Positions 26,623 to 36,302 of a stretch of DNA of 64,000 nucleotides are shown here, piece after piece. Position numbers and translations under genes: made by a program. The notes beneath the pieces are model-generated. The model was not told where the DNA came from. It ran no database searches and was given only the letters and a program-made list of their open reading frames with translations. The DNA comes from Cognatundibacterium luofuense (lineage in GTDB: Bacteria; Pseudomonadota; Gammaproteobacteria; Burkholderiales; Burkholderiaceae_D), in NCBI RefSeq assembly GCF_018139685.1, contig NZ_JAGSPN010000012.1, positions 92,376 to 156,375 of the forward strand, read 5' to 3'. How positions within the stretch are numbered: the first letter of the stretch is position 1; each line of letters starts with the position of its first letter.

Positions 26623-28320
26623 ATGGAAACAGAAACAGAGCGCCCGCAGGCGCAGGAACAACAGGCCGCTTCCGTCCGTGGTGCGCTGGCGGTTGGCGCG
26701 GCAACGGTCGCACTGGCGGCATGCGGCGGCGGCGGCGGTGGTGCCGGTGACAGCAGCGGCGGTAGCGGCGGGGGCGTTACACCACCCGTGGCTCTGTCAG
26801 ATACCGATGCAGCCCGCTTTCTGAGCCAGGCTGCGGTTGGTATTTCCCGTGCCCAGATTACCCGTGTCAAAGCGATTGGCTACTCAGCATGGATCGATGA
26901 GCAAATGACAATGGCTGGTTCCGGCACCCGCTGGGACTGGCTGAAGGCGAAAGGCTACGATGTCGCCGCGAATATTTTTACGCAGAACGGTTTCGATAAT
27001 GTGGTCTGGGGCAAACTGATCAGTGCGCAGGACACGCTGCGTCAGCGTGTGACGCAGGCTTTGTCGGAAATTATTGTGGTCGGGATTGATGGTCTGGTCG
27101 GTGCAGGCTGGCAGTCATTTTCTGCGGCAGCTTTTCTGGACATGCTGGAAGCGAATTGCTTCGGTAACTTCCGCACGCTGCTGGAAGGGGTCTCCACCAG
27201 TGCAGCGATGGGGCAGTACCTGACTTTCCGTGGCAATGTGAAGTTCAATGCCAAAACCGGTGCACTGCCGGACGAAAACTATGCACGCGAAATCATGCAA
27301 TTGTTTTCGATCGGTCTGATTCAGCTGAATCTTGATGGTACGCCGAAACTGCAAAACGGCGTGCAGCAGGAAACCTATACCAATGATGATATCGGCGGAC
27401 TGGCCCGTATCTTCACCGGCTGGGATTTTGATCTGAGTACCAGCGATACTACGACGCCGGAATTTTTACGCCGTCCGATGACGCAGGTCGCTGCCCGTCA
27501 TGAAACTGGCGCATCGACTTTCCTCGGCAGTACCGTACCGGCCGGTGCGGATGGTGTCGCGCATCTGAAGGCCGCACTGGATATTATTTTTGCGCATCCG
27601 AATGTCGCGCCGTTTATTTCGCGTCAGTTGATTCAGCGTCTGGTGACCAGCAATCCGAGCGCTGCTTATGTACAGCGTATCTCGACCGTTTTTAACAGCG
27701 ACAGCAAAGGTGTCAAAGGCAATCTGGCCGCAGTGGTGAAAGCGATTCTGCTCGACGATGAAGCGCGTAATGCAGCCAATCTGGTGAATCCGCAGTTTGG
27801 TAAGCTGCGCGAACCGATTTACCGCTTCCTTGCATGGGCACGGGCATTTAATGTGCAATCCGTCAGCGGCTTATGGAACGTCGGTAACACCAGCAGCACA
27901 TCCAACAGTCTGGGCCAAAGCCCTTCGCGTTCCGGCTCTGTGTTTAACTTTTTCCGTCCCGGTTATGTGCCGCCGAACAGTGGCATCGCCGGTGCTTCGC
28001 TGGTGGCGCCGGAGTTCCAGATCGTGAATGAATCGACGGTGGTGGCGTATGTGAACTACATGCAGCGTATCGTCAGTGGTGCGAATACGGATCTGGTCGC
28101 GGATTACAGCAGCCTGATTCCAATGGCGACCACCAGCAAAACCCTGCTGAATGAAGTGAATCTTCTGCTGGCTGCGGGTCAGCTCAGTGATGTCACGATC
28201 AATACAATTACTGCGGCAATCGACAGCATGCCTTCCGATACCGATGCCCGCAAACTGAACCGGATTTATGCCGCACTGACACTGGTGCTGGCATCCCCGG
28301 AATTTATCGTCAGTAAATAA
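26623..28320 (+). CDS. DUF1800 family lipoprotein
   Basis: A 565-residue DUF1800 protein. The N terminus has a predicted lipobox (VALAAC) followed by a glycine-rich linker. Family features are visible: a start like DTDAARFLSQAAVGISRAQI, the YAREIMQLFSIGLIQLN segment and IFTGWDF. Function of DUF1800 is not established; members almost always sit next to a DUF1501 gene, as here with an 8-bp gap to the next start codon. The second of two adjacent ATGs (26623) fits the GAGG site at 26614 better. The two genes form an operon. Confidence 0.85.
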   Translation: METETERPQAQEQQAASVRGALAVGAATVALAACGGGGGGAGDSSGGSGGGVTPPVALSDTDAARFLSQAAVGISRAQITRVKAIGYSAWIDEQMTMAGSGTRWDWLKAKGYDVAANIFTQNGFDNVVWGKLISAQDTLRQRVTQALSEIIVVGIDGLVGAGWQSFSAAAFLDMLEANCFGNFRTLLEGVSTSAAMGQYLTFRGNVKFNAKTGALPDENYAREIMQLFSIGLIQLNLDGTPKLQNGVQQETYTNDDIGGLARIFTGWDFDLSTSDTTTPEFLRRPMTQVAARHETGASTFLGSTVPAGADGVAHLKAALDIIFAHPNVAPFISRQLIQRLVTSNPSAAYVQRISTVFNSDSKGVKGNLAAVVKAILLDDEARNAANLVNPQFGKLREPIYRFLAWARAFNVQSVSGLWNVGNTSSTSNSLGQSPSRSGSVFNFFRPGYVPPNSGIAGASLVAPEFQIVNESTVVAYVNYMQRIVSGANTDLVADYSSLIPMATTSKTLLNEVNLLLAAGQLSDVTINTITAAIDSMPSDTDARKLNRIYAALTLVLASPEFIVSK

Positions 28321-28328
28321 GGAACACG

Positions 28329-29726
28329 ATGATGGATAAGACGATGAATGCATCCCGTCGCGCATTTTTGCAAAAAGCAGCCAGCCTGTCTGTGGCTGGT
28401 GTAGCGACACCGTGGGCACTGAATCTGGCTGCGTTGTCAGAAGCTTCTGCCGCTACGGCAACCGATTACAAAGCGATCGTATGTGTGTTTTTATACGGCG
28501 GCAATGATTACGCGAACACGCTGGTCCCTTATGACACTACCGGCTACAACGCTTACGCTGCTTTGCGTCCAACGCTTGCATTTGCCCGTGACGCGCTGAC
28601 ACCGACAGCGCTGAAGGTGGCGACAGATCCGCGCGACAGTGCCGGCTTTCCGCATCAGTATGCACTGGCACCGAATCTGGCACCGCTGCTGCCGTTGTTT
28701 GACGCCGGTAAGCTGGCGCCGGTGCTGAATATCGGGACACTGATACAACCGACCACCAAGGCGCAGTATCAGACTAAATCAGTCAAGCTGCCGCCAAAGC
28801 TGTTTTCACACAATGATCAGCAATCGGTCTGGCAATCGTCAGCACCAGAAGGCGCGAGTTCCGGCTGGGGTGGACGCATGGGCGATTTATTCCAGTCCGG
28901 CAATGCGAACACAACCTTCACCTGTGTGAATGTAACGGGTAATGCTGTGTTTTTATCCGGTAACACTTCGGTGCAGTATCAGGTAACGACTTCAGGTTCT
29001 GTTCCGTTTTCCGGCCTGCAATCCAATCTGTTCGGTTCTGCTGCCTGCAGTACCGCACTGCGTACCCTGATTACTCAGAACCGCAGTCATCTGATGGAAG
29101 CGGAATACAACCGTGTGACGCAGCGTGCGATTGATGCGAATGTCACGCTGAGCGCCGCACTCGCCAGCGCACCGGTTTTTCAAACGGTGTATCCGACCAA
29201 AAACAGTCTGGGTGATCAGTTGAAACTGGTCGCAAAAATGATTGCCACAGCCGATACGCTGAAAGTCAAACGTCAGGTCTTTTTCGTCGGGATCGGCGGT
29301 TTTGATACGCATGATGGTCTGGTCAGTAATCATCCGACACTGATGAAAACCGTGGCTGATGCGATGGCTGCGTTTTACAACACGACGGTGGAGCTGGGTG
29401 TGGCGAATCAGGTCACCACATTCACTGCATCGGATTTCGGCCGTACCCTGAGCGGTAACAACGATGGCTCAGATCACGGCTGGGGCAGTATGCACTTTGT
29501 GATGGGCGGCGCAGTGAATGGTCAGCGCTTCTACGGCACACCGCCGGTGATTGCATCGAATGGTCCTGACGATGTCGGGCAGGGACGTTTGCTGCCGACC
29601 ACGTCGGTGGATCAGTATGCCGCGACACTGGGTAAATGGCTGGGCGTCTCGGATACCGATTTGCTGATGCTGTTGCCGAATCTGGTTAACTACAACGTCA
29701 GTGCACGCACGCTGGGTTTTGTCTGA
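28329..29726 (+). CDS. DUF1501 family Tat-exported protein
   Basis: A 465-residue DUF1501 protein. The N terminus is a twin-arginine signal (SRRAFLQKAASL, then a hydrophobic stretch and ASAA), so it should be folded before export. DUF1501 proteins belong to the alkaline-phosphatase/sulfatase-like superfamily. Consistent features are VCVFLYGGNDYANTLVPYD near the start and the C-terminal motifs GGFDTHDGL, SDFGRTLSGNNDGSDHGWGSMHFVMGG; the Asp/His residues there may bind metal. The pairing with DUF1800 is conserved across many bacteria, but the substrate is unknown. Confidence 0.88.
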   Translation: MMDKTMNASRRAFLQKAASLSVAGVATPWALNLAALSEASAATATDYKAIVCVFLYGGNDYANTLVPYDTTGYNAYAALRPTLAFARDALTPTALKVATDPRDSAGFPHQYALAPNLAPLLPLFDAGKLAPVLNIGTLIQPTTKAQYQTKSVKLPPKLFSHNDQQSVWQSSAPEGASSGWGGRMGDLFQSGNANTTFTCVNVTGNAVFLSGNTSVQYQVTTSGSVPFSGLQSNLFGSAACSTALRTLITQNRSHLMEAEYNRVTQRAIDANVTLSAALASAPVFQTVYPTKNSLGDQLKLVAKMIATADTLKVKRQVFFVGIGGFDTHDGLVSNHPTLMKTVADAMAAFYNTTVELGVANQVTTFTASDFGRTLSGNNDGSDHGWGSMHFVMGGAVNGQRFYGTPPVIASNGPDDVGQGRLLPTTSVDQYAATLGKWLGVSDTDLLMLLPNLVNYNVSARTLGFV

Positions 29727-29727
29727 T

Positions 29728-30321
29728 TCAGATCCAGCCCAGAATACCCGCCAGTGCGCCTGCACCGAGCAGCCATAACAGGTGCAGGCGGGTATGCCAC
29801 ACCACCAGTGCGCTGATTGCTGTGATCAGCCATAAAGGCCAGTCGCTGCGCAGATTCTGATGCGCAGCAGCCATAATCCATCCGGTTGATACCAGCAGAC
29901 CAATCACCACCGGTGCCATGCCGAGTTTGAAGCTGCGCACCACCAGTAAATCACGGTTACGGTGTCCCCAGCTGGCCGCGAGATACGTCAGCGTTGTACT
30001 CGGCAACAGGATGCCGGTCATGGTAACCAGTACACCGAGCAGACCCAGCCAGGCGCTGCCGCAATTCATACCGATATTCCATCCCATCAGGGCAATGAAC
30101 AACACATTCGGCCCCGGTGCGGCCTGAGCAATCGCCACCGATGCATTGAATTGCGCATCAGTCAGCCAGTGCTGGCGCTCCACCAGATAACGGTGCATGT
30201 CCGGCAATGTGGAAATTGCACCTCCGACCGACAATAAAGACAGCATCATATAGTGCAGCAGCAAAGCCAGCCAGTCGCTGAACTCAAGATGAATATTCAG
30301 AAAGTGTTCCTGGCCGGTCAT
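29728..30321 (-). CDS. Chromate transporter family protein, second half of a split pair
   Basis: A 197-residue single-domain CHR protein. It contains the family signature APGPNVLFIALMGW (about residue 70) and several membrane helices. In the split form two short proteins of opposite topology act together as an exporter of chromate, often in place of sulfate. The start is the ATG at 30321, which overlaps the TGA of the upstream gene by 4 bp. The much longer open frame upstream of this ATG is an artefact. Substrate has not been shown; chromate is the family name. Confidence 0.88.
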   Translation of the reverse strand: MTGQEHFLNIHLEFSDWLALLLHYMMLSLLSVGGAISTLPDMHRYLVERQHWLTDAQFNASVAIAQAAPGPNVLFIALMGWNIGMNCGSAWLGLLGVLVTMTGILLPSTTLTYLAASWGHRNRDLLVVRSFKLGMAPVVIGLLVSTGWIMAAAHQNLRSDWPLWLITAISALVVWHTRLHLLWLLGAGALAGILGWI

Positions 30322-30890
30322 CGCAGTCTCCGCGCTACCCAGATCCAGCAAACACCGCCGAGTACCGGTAAGACATAAAACAGAGGAATACGGAATACGC
30401 CGACGGCAATGAAGCATAAAGCGGCAACACCGAGCGCAAGTGGTTTGCCGAGCGGATGCTGATCCAGTGCAGAAATTAAGCGCAAGCCTGTGGCGATGAT
30501 CAGTCCGGCAGTGACTGCGCCCATACCACGCAGTGCTGCCGCGACTTGCGGATGTCCGGCGTACTGTGCGTACACGACAGCCAGTAAGAGTACGAGTATC
30601 AGCGGGATCGTCAGCATGCCTGCCAGCGCAACGACTGCGCCGCGTATGCCGAAGTAGCGACTGCCGATAATCATGCAGAGATTGATAACATTCGGGCCGG
30701 GCATGATTTGCGCTACGGCCCATTCTTCAACGAATTCTTCCGGCGTCAGCCAGCGTTTTTTCTCGACGATTTCGCGTTGAGCAACAGCCAGTACGCCGCC
30801 GAAGCCCTGCAGCGCGAGCCAAGTAAAGGAGAAGAATAAGTCAGTAAGCGAGGCCGGACGCGGGCGGTCGGGTGCAGATTCGGCAGTCAT
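30318..30890 (-). CDS. Chromate transporter family protein, first half of a split pair
   Basis: A 190-residue CHR-domain membrane protein. The N terminus has LFFSFTWLALQGFGGVLAVAQREIVEKKRWLTPEEF, the standard CHR opening, followed by the signature MPGPNVINLCMIIGSRYFG. It is the first gene of a two-gene unit with the neighbour at 29728, coupled by an ATGA overlap. The ATG at 30890 is used; an upstream one adds 14 residues not typical of the family. Confidence 0.88.
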   Translation of the reverse strand: MTAESAPDRPRPASLTDLFFSFTWLALQGFGGVLAVAQREIVEKKRWLTPEEFVEEWAVAQIMPGPNVINLCMIIGSRYFGIRGAVVALAGMLTIPLILVLLLAVVYAQYAGHPQVAAALRGMGAVTAGLIIATGLRLISALDQHPLGKPLALGVAALCFIAVGVFRIPLFYVLPVLGGVCWIWVARRLR

Positions 30891-30965
30891 GGCAGACTCT
30901 GATGCAAGCAGAAGCCTGTCATTGTAAAGCACCGTCCGGAATTTGTCCGGCGCAGTTGCTGTGGC

Positions 30966-31454
30966 TTAGTCCTGTGCCTGACGATGTGCGCGGATACGCG
31001 CGCGCCACTCGCCGAGTGCAGTCAGCGCAGCCTGAAATTCCCGTTCGATCAGATCTGCTTCCGCCGCTGTAATCACGCCGTCGAGTAAGGCTTCAGAAAC
31101 TGCTTCAGCGACATCGCCAACCTGACTCATGACTTTGCACACTGTTTGCGACAGGTCATCTTTACTGACTTCGGAAGGTTCCGGTACGACAAAGGCTGCA
31201 AGGCCATGACGTCCGAGCAAAGCATGCAGCGGCAGATGCGCATCTTTCACGCCTGCCTGATGGCAGAGTTCGATAATGACGGACAATTCTTCAAACGACG
31301 GATAATGCGATTCAATCGCCGGTGCCAGTTTGTTGCGTAATACATTGACAGACATGCCCATTTTGGTCGCCAGCGCTTCCAGTCCGCCCGGATAGGCCCG
31401 TGCAACTTTATATAATGCGTCGTGCTGATTCATATCGGAATATTTACGGGTCAT
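30966..31454 (-). CDS. Phage CII-like (CP76) regulatory protein
   Basis: A 162-residue protein resembling the phage regulatory protein CII of the CP76 family. The family pattern is clear in the first half: DALYKVARAYPGGLEALATKMGMSVNVLRNKL, a helix-turn-helix-like DNA-binding region. The C-terminal half is helical and charged (LLDGVITAAEADLIEREFQAALTAL). The ATG at 31454 has AAGGA 7 bp upstream. No other phage gene is nearby, so this is an orphan, either a domesticated phage remnant or a host regulator of this fold. Confidence 0.75.
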   Translation of the reverse strand: MTRKYSDMNQHDALYKVARAYPGGLEALATKMGMSVNVLRNKLAPAIESHYPSFEELSVIIELCHQAGVKDAHLPLHALLGRHGLAAFVVPEPSEVSKDDLSQTVCKVMSQVGDVAEAVSEALLDGVITAAEADLIEREFQAALTALGEWRARIRAHRQAQD

Positions 31455-31849
31455 GTTCAGTCCTTGATCTTGTGTAATAGCTGGCACGCTTTGACTCAGG
31501 TGGTGTCGCAATGCAGCACGCATTGTACCGATTTGATAAGTTTTTGACAGCAGAAGCCAGTGGTTTTACCGCGATTGTGGCAAAACTGTGTGCCTATTGT
31601 AATCTGTCCTCATCTGCCTGCACATCGCTTTGCCCGTCGTAGATAAAGGAAGATCAGGCCGCTTTTGCGGCGCTTTCGGAAGGAATTTTGTAAGCAGGTT
31701 AAAATTACTCTGGCAGCAACTATGCTGATATCTGCATTCTGACCGAAACAAGTTCTACAATTCGTTACCGGAGAAGAAAGCAAAGAAACAAACACCGTGC
31801 ATTCAACGATTAAGATGTAATCATCTGAAGCTGAATTTTCCTCCATTCC
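31455..31849. other. Intergenic region between the CII-like gene and the Sel1 gene
   Basis: About 395 bp, divergent. It must hold promoters for both neighbours, but I see no clear -35/-10 pair, repeat or conserved RNA. No supported gene. Confidence 0.3.
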
Positions 31850-32623
31850 ATGATCACAAGAAAAACGCTACGCCGTATTGTGCTTGCCTGCAGTATTGCT
31901 GTGGTGGCTTTATCCGCCAGCGGTGATGATGATCTTGCGGACGACGCGATGTTGCTGCAGCACTGGGCGCTGCAGGGAGACATGCAGGCGCAGCATACGC
32001 TGGGTATGTTGTATCTGAATGGTGAGCTGGGCATTCAGAGTTTTGATGAGGCACGTTACTGGTTGCAGCGTGCGGCTGATCAGGGACACGCCGGTGCACG
32101 CACCAATCTGGCGCTGATGTATCTGACCGGAGAGGGTGATGTGCATGATGTGCAGACCGGCAGTACCTATTTATCGCAGGCAGTCAGTCAGCATTTTGCG
32201 CCCGCGGCATTTCTGATGGGCTATCTGTATGAAACCGGTGAGATTGTCGAGCGTGATTACCAGCGCGCCAGTCAGTATTACCAGGAAGCAGCCAGTCATG
32301 GCAATGCCAGTGCGCAGTTTCATCTGGCCATGATGTATCGCGACGGACACGGGGTGCAGCAGGATCCGGCACAAACGGTTTACTGGCTGAAGCAGGCCAC
32401 CGATCAGGGTGTTGTATCTGCAGAATTTCAGCTCGGTCTGCGTTATCTGTACGGCGACGGTACGGAAAAAGATGTCTGGCAGGCATATCAGCATTTATTG
32501 CATGCCAGCCTGAACGCAGGGATGAAAGCAATGGACAGTAAAGAACTGGTGAGCACCAGTCTTACTGCAGAGCAAATTGAGGATATTCAGAATCAGTCAG
32601 GCTTGTGGCGCGAAGCGGGCTGA
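31850..32623 (+). CDS. Exported Sel1-repeat protein
   Basis: A 257-residue protein with a signal peptide (hydrophobic core IVLACSIAVVALSASG) and about five Sel1/TPR-like repeats of 36 residues: AQHTLGMLYLNGELG, ARTNLALMYLTGEGD, AAFLMGYLYETGEI, AQFHLAMMYRDGHGV, AEFQLGLRYLYGDGT. Such solenoids bind protein partners, often in the periplasm or in signalling. Partners are not evident. It converges on the PAS-GGDEF-EAL gene with a 11-bp gap, which makes a regulatory link conceivable but unproven. Confidence 0.85.
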   Translation: MITRKTLRRIVLACSIAVVALSASGDDDLADDAMLLQHWALQGDMQAQHTLGMLYLNGELGIQSFDEARYWLQRAADQGHAGARTNLALMYLTGEGDVHDVQTGSTYLSQAVSQHFAPAAFLMGYLYETGEIVERDYQRASQYYQEAASHGNASAQFHLAMMYRDGHGVQQDPAQTVYWLKQATDQGVVSAEFQLGLRYLYGDGTEKDVWQAYQHLLHASLNAGMKAMDSKELVSTSLTAEQIEDIQNQSGLWREAG

Positions 32624-32634
32624 AGCCGTTCTGA

Positions 32635-35034
32635 TCATGCAGGTGCCAGCATTGCACTCATCTGATCCGGCGGCAGTGCCGGAGAATATAAATATCCCTG
32701 AACCTCGTCACATCCGAGCTGCATCAGTAAATCACGCTGACCGGCAGTTTCCACCCCTTCAGCGATGACCCGCATTTTCATAGCGTGTGCCAGATGAATA
32801 ATGGCGGTCACAATCGCAATATCGCTTTCATCGTGCGGTAAATCTTCGACAAAGGAACGATCGATTTTCAGTTTGCGGATCGGAAAGCGTTTCAGATAAC
32901 TGAGACTGGAGTAACCAGTGCCGAAATCATCAATCGACAGACTGACACCGAGTTGCGATAAGGCTTCCAGTTTTTTCAGTGTTTCTTCCGCATCCCGGAT
33001 CAGCACAGATTCGGTCAGCTCCAGTTCCACCAGTGAAGGAGGAATGCCGGCTTCGCGAATCGCTTCGGCAACGCCGTCAACAAAATTGGTTTGCTGGAAC
33101 TGCAGTGCAGACACGTTAAAACTCATGCGCAATGTTTGCCCGGCAGCGTACCAGCAGGCAGCCTGTGCAATAGCAGTGCGCATCACCCATTGTCCAATGG
33201 GTACAATGGCACCGGATTCCTCTGCAATCGGAATAAAACGCGCCGGGCTGATATCGCCGAGTTCTTCGTCACGCCAGCGTATCAGTGCTTCGACACCGAA
33301 AATTTCGCCACTGCGCAGATCAATTTGCGGCTGATAGTGCAGACGGAATAACTGCTTATCCAGTGCCTGCCGCATTGCATGATCCATTTTCATGCGTGAC
33401 AGCAGGCCGATATTCATTTGCTTCTGATAAAAGCGGAAATCGGAACGACCGCGCTCTTTCACGTAATACATGGCGCTGTCGGCATTTTTGATCAGGTCAT
33501 CCATGTTATTGCCGTCGGCCGGATACAGTGCGATACCGATACTCGACGTAATCGTGAACTGCATGCCATCCAGATCGACCGGCGCGGATAACTCATCCAG
33601 CACGCGCCTTGCACAGATTTCCGCACCTTCTGCAGTTGCCTCATGCAACAGCAGGACGAATTCATCGCCGCCGTGGCGGGCGGCCGTATCGACCTGACGG
33701 ATACATTTTTTCAGGCGTCGGGTTACTTCCAGCAGAACACGGTCACCGAACGGGTGGCCGAGCGCATCATTAATTTGTTTAAAATGATCCAGATCGAGGA
33801 ACAACAGTGCGAAGCTGCCATGGCGACGGCTGGCAACGCTGATTGCTTGTTTGATGCGTTCAGCCAGTAATAAGCGGTTCGGTAATCCGGTCAGCGCATC
33901 ACTGAATGCCAGTTGTTCAATTTTTTGTTTCGCGGCGTGTGATTCTGTACGGTCTTTACAAAAGCCGATGAAATGCAGGGTTTGTCCTTGCGCATCCGTC
34001 ACTTTCACCAGCGTGACCATGCTCAGATACGCATGACCTTCTTTGTTCCGGTTCCACAGCTCACCTTCCCAGCAGGCATTTTGTTCCAGCTGGCTCAGAA
34101 TCTGATCCAGTTGTGCTGGTGGTGTTTCATGATCAAATACATCGCGCAGCAAACGCCCTTTCATTTCATCTTCTGAAAACTTGCTCAGCGATGAAAAGCT
34201 GGGGTTAACAGTGATAATGCGCTGATCTTTGTCTGTAATAAAAATCGCGTCAGTACTGGACTCAAACACTTTTGCTGCCAGCTGCAGGCGGGCTTCATCT
34301 TCGAGTTTTTGCGTGATATCACGATACGAATATACCCGCCCGATTGGCCGGCCGCGTGCATATTGCGGAAGCGTGACACGTTCCAGAATTTTGCCGGAAC
34401 GCAATACCAGCACATCGGTTGCTTCCATCAGCGGTGAACGTGTAATCGTTCCTAAACGTTCCGCGTAACGTTCGGCATCAATAATTGCTTTATCCATCCA
34501 GCGGTAAATCGCAGCGTCATCGCGCTGAGTCAGCAATTCGTCCGGTAATCCCCACAGTTCTGCAAATAAATGGTTATAGCTACGGATGCCACCTTCCAGA
34601 TCGGTGACCAGAATACCGTCTGCTGTAGATTCCAGTGTGGCCCGTAGTTCTGCAATCAGCTTTTCCAGTTCCTGTTCAACTTGTCGCTGATTTGTATGGT
34701 CGCGGATTGCGACAACAAACACAGCGCTGTCGAGCCCGGTTTTAACCAGTGTCACCTGACGTTCGACATGGATGACAATATTATCTGAACGTCGTAACAG
34801 CGTTTCCGAATGAATATTGTCTGACAAACCTGCTGCGACATCTTCCCAGAAGAAAACATCTTCCGGGGCCGCCGCCAGATCAATCATTGGCGTACCGGGC
34901 AGACTCCCCGCCGGCATACGCAGCAATCCGTGTATGGCGCGGTTTGCGGCAATAATCTGCAGTGAAATCGGGTCCACAATCAGCACTGCATCCAGCATGC
35001 CTTCGATCAGGCTGTGCAATTGCTGCGGGCTCAT
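32635..35034 (-). CDS. PAS-PAS-PAS-GGDEF-EAL cyclic di-GMP enzyme
   Basis: A 799-residue soluble c-di-GMP turnover protein. It has about three PAS domains (residues about 1-110, 130-240 and 250-375), then GGDEF with an intact GGDEF signature and a RxxD inhibitory site five residues before it (RQVD). The EAL domain is complete: EALIRW, ELTES, DDFGTGYSSLSYL, KIDRSFV, AEGVET. Either synthase or phosphodiesterase activity is possible; PAS inputs may decide. A near-perfect GGAGGTGAT is placed just before the ATG, and the start overlaps the stop of the HD-GYP gene (ATGA), so the two are coupled. Confidence 0.94.
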   Translation of the reverse strand: MSPQQLHSLIEGMLDAVLIVDPISLQIIAANRAIHGLLRMPAGSLPGTPMIDLAAAPEDVFFWEDVAAGLSDNIHSETLLRRSDNIVIHVERQVTLVKTGLDSAVFVVAIRDHTNQRQVEQELEKLIAELRATLESTADGILVTDLEGGIRSYNHLFAELWGLPDELLTQRDDAAIYRWMDKAIIDAERYAERLGTITRSPLMEATDVLVLRSGKILERVTLPQYARGRPIGRVYSYRDITQKLEDEARLQLAAKVFESSTDAIFITDKDQRIITVNPSFSSLSKFSEDEMKGRLLRDVFDHETPPAQLDQILSQLEQNACWEGELWNRNKEGHAYLSMVTLVKVTDAQGQTLHFIGFCKDRTESHAAKQKIEQLAFSDALTGLPNRLLLAERIKQAISVASRRHGSFALLFLDLDHFKQINDALGHPFGDRVLLEVTRRLKKCIRQVDTAARHGGDEFVLLLHEATAEGAEICARRVLDELSAPVDLDGMQFTITSSIGIALYPADGNNMDDLIKNADSAMYYVKERGRSDFRFYQKQMNIGLLSRMKMDHAMRQALDKQLFRLHYQPQIDLRSGEIFGVEALIRWRDEELGDISPARFIPIAEESGAIVPIGQWVMRTAIAQAACWYAAGQTLRMSFNVSALQFQQTNFVDGVAEAIREAGIPPSLVELELTESVLIRDAEETLKKLEALSQLGVSLSIDDFGTGYSSLSYLKRFPIRKLKIDRSFVEDLPHDESDIAIVTAIIHLAHAMKMRVIAEGVETAGQRDLLMQLGCDEVQGYLYSPALPPDQMSAMLAPA

Positions 35035-36302
35035 ACATCACCTCCGCGCTCGGGACTCAACTCCAGTCCGCGTTCAAAGAAATAGCAGAGCCTTTTGCGC
35101 GGAGACAGATAATCAAATGCGGCTTTCGGTAATTGCAGAGGCTTCAGACTTTTGTGAATGCCCAGATGCGGTTCATGCTCCAGATTGATGACCAGCGCTT
35201 CTTCGCGCGGTACGGAAACATCATGAATCACGACACGTGGCTTGATTGGCCGGCTGGAATTGACCGAGACAACCATGGCGAATCGCTCATCGGTCAGCTG
35301 AACGACAGAACCCGGCGGATAAATGCCCATCATGCGGATAAAAGCCGTCATAGTCGGCGCATGAAAGCGTGCTTTGTACTGGGTAAAAATCTGCGACAGT
35401 GCTTCGTGCGGGGTAATGGCGAGTGCCGGATTAGCCGGATTGCACAGGTTGTCGTAATAATTCACCAGACTCAGAATCCGGCTCGGTAAATTCAGCCGGT
35501 CACCACTCGCATGACTGGGGTAACCACTGCCATCAAAATATTCATGATGCTGACCAATCAGCAATTGCACCGGTGCGGGCAAACCCAGTTTGCGGGCCAG
35601 TTGCACGCCATGTGCGACGTGTTCCTGAAATAACTGTTTTTCCGAATGATTGAAATGCTCATCGACCCAGCGCAGGCGGTCAGGCAGCATCATTTTTCCC
35701 AGATCGTGTAACAGCGCGCCAATACCCAGATGCAGCATGTCTGCTTTACCCAGACCAAGTGCTTTTCCGAGTAACAGGGAAATCACAACAACATTGATTG
35801 CATGCAGCGAGGTTTTCTCCCCGGCTTTTTCAGACAGCAAACGAATGGCTGCTTCATCTTCGGTCAGAATGTCACCGAGAAATCCTTCAATCAGCTGTTC
35901 TGCCAGTTCGCGCGCAGTGCCCGGTTGCGCATGCATTTGTTCATGGATACTGCGGAAGGTTTGCGCCGCATGACTGAATTGTTTTTCACAGTGCTGCAGA
36001 CTGGCGGCTTGCGAAGCTAACAGCTCACGCCGTTCACGGGCTGCTTTGGCTGCCGGACTTTCTGCCGCGACTTCTTTCGGTGCTTCAGCTATTGCAGCTG
36101 GTTCCGGTTCAGGATCACTTTTGGCGGGCGCATAACGGATACGCTCGAGTCCGAGCGAACGTATTTTGTCGATCTGCTCCTGATGGCTGATCCGGAAATT
36201 GCTGACCGGAAACGGGTGCTCCATCCACCCCATATCGAGGTAGACGAACATCCCGATGCGCAGCTGGGAAGTATCGATAAATTGCGTGTGAATATCTGTC
36301 AT
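35031..36302 (-). CDS. HD-GYP domain phosphodiesterase with DUF3391
   Basis: A 423-residue c-di-GMP phosphodiesterase. An N-terminal DUF3391 domain (residues about 8-60) is followed by an alanine/glutamate-rich linker and the HD-GYP domain. The metal-binding HD pair is H199-D200 in LLHDLGK; later motifs are H229 region EHVAHG, HHEYFDGSGYP (GYP at about 260-262) and VNYYDNLCNP. It expectedly hydrolyses c-di-GMP to GMP. It is the first gene of the operon with the PAS-GGDEF-EAL gene. The start has a weak ribosome binding site. Confidence 0.93.
   Translation of the reverse strand: MTDIHTQFIDTSQLRIGMFVYLDMGWMEHPFPVSNFRISHQEQIDKIRSLGLERIRYAPAKSDPEPEPAAIAEAPKEVAAESPAAKAARERRELLASQAASLQHCEKQFSHAAQTFRSIHEQMHAQPGTARELAEQLIEGFLGDILTEDEAAIRLLSEKAGEKTSLHAINVVVISLLLGKALGLGKADMLHLGIGALLHDLGKMMLPDRLRWVDEHFNHSEKQLFQEHVAHGVQLARKLGLPAPVQLLIGQHHEYFDGSGYPSHASGDRLNLPSRILSLVNYYDNLCNPANPALAITPHEALSQIFTQYKARFHAPTMTAFIRMMGIYPPGSVVQLTDERFAMVVSVNSSRPIKPRVVIHDVSVPREEALVINLEHEPHLGIHKSLKPLQLPKAAFDYLSPRKRLCYFFERGLELSPERGGDV

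Noticed and set aside
30322-30723. N-terminal extension of the second chromate-transporter frame
   Set aside because: It overlaps the first transporter gene out of frame, and the ATGA overlap at 30318-30321 gives a normal start.
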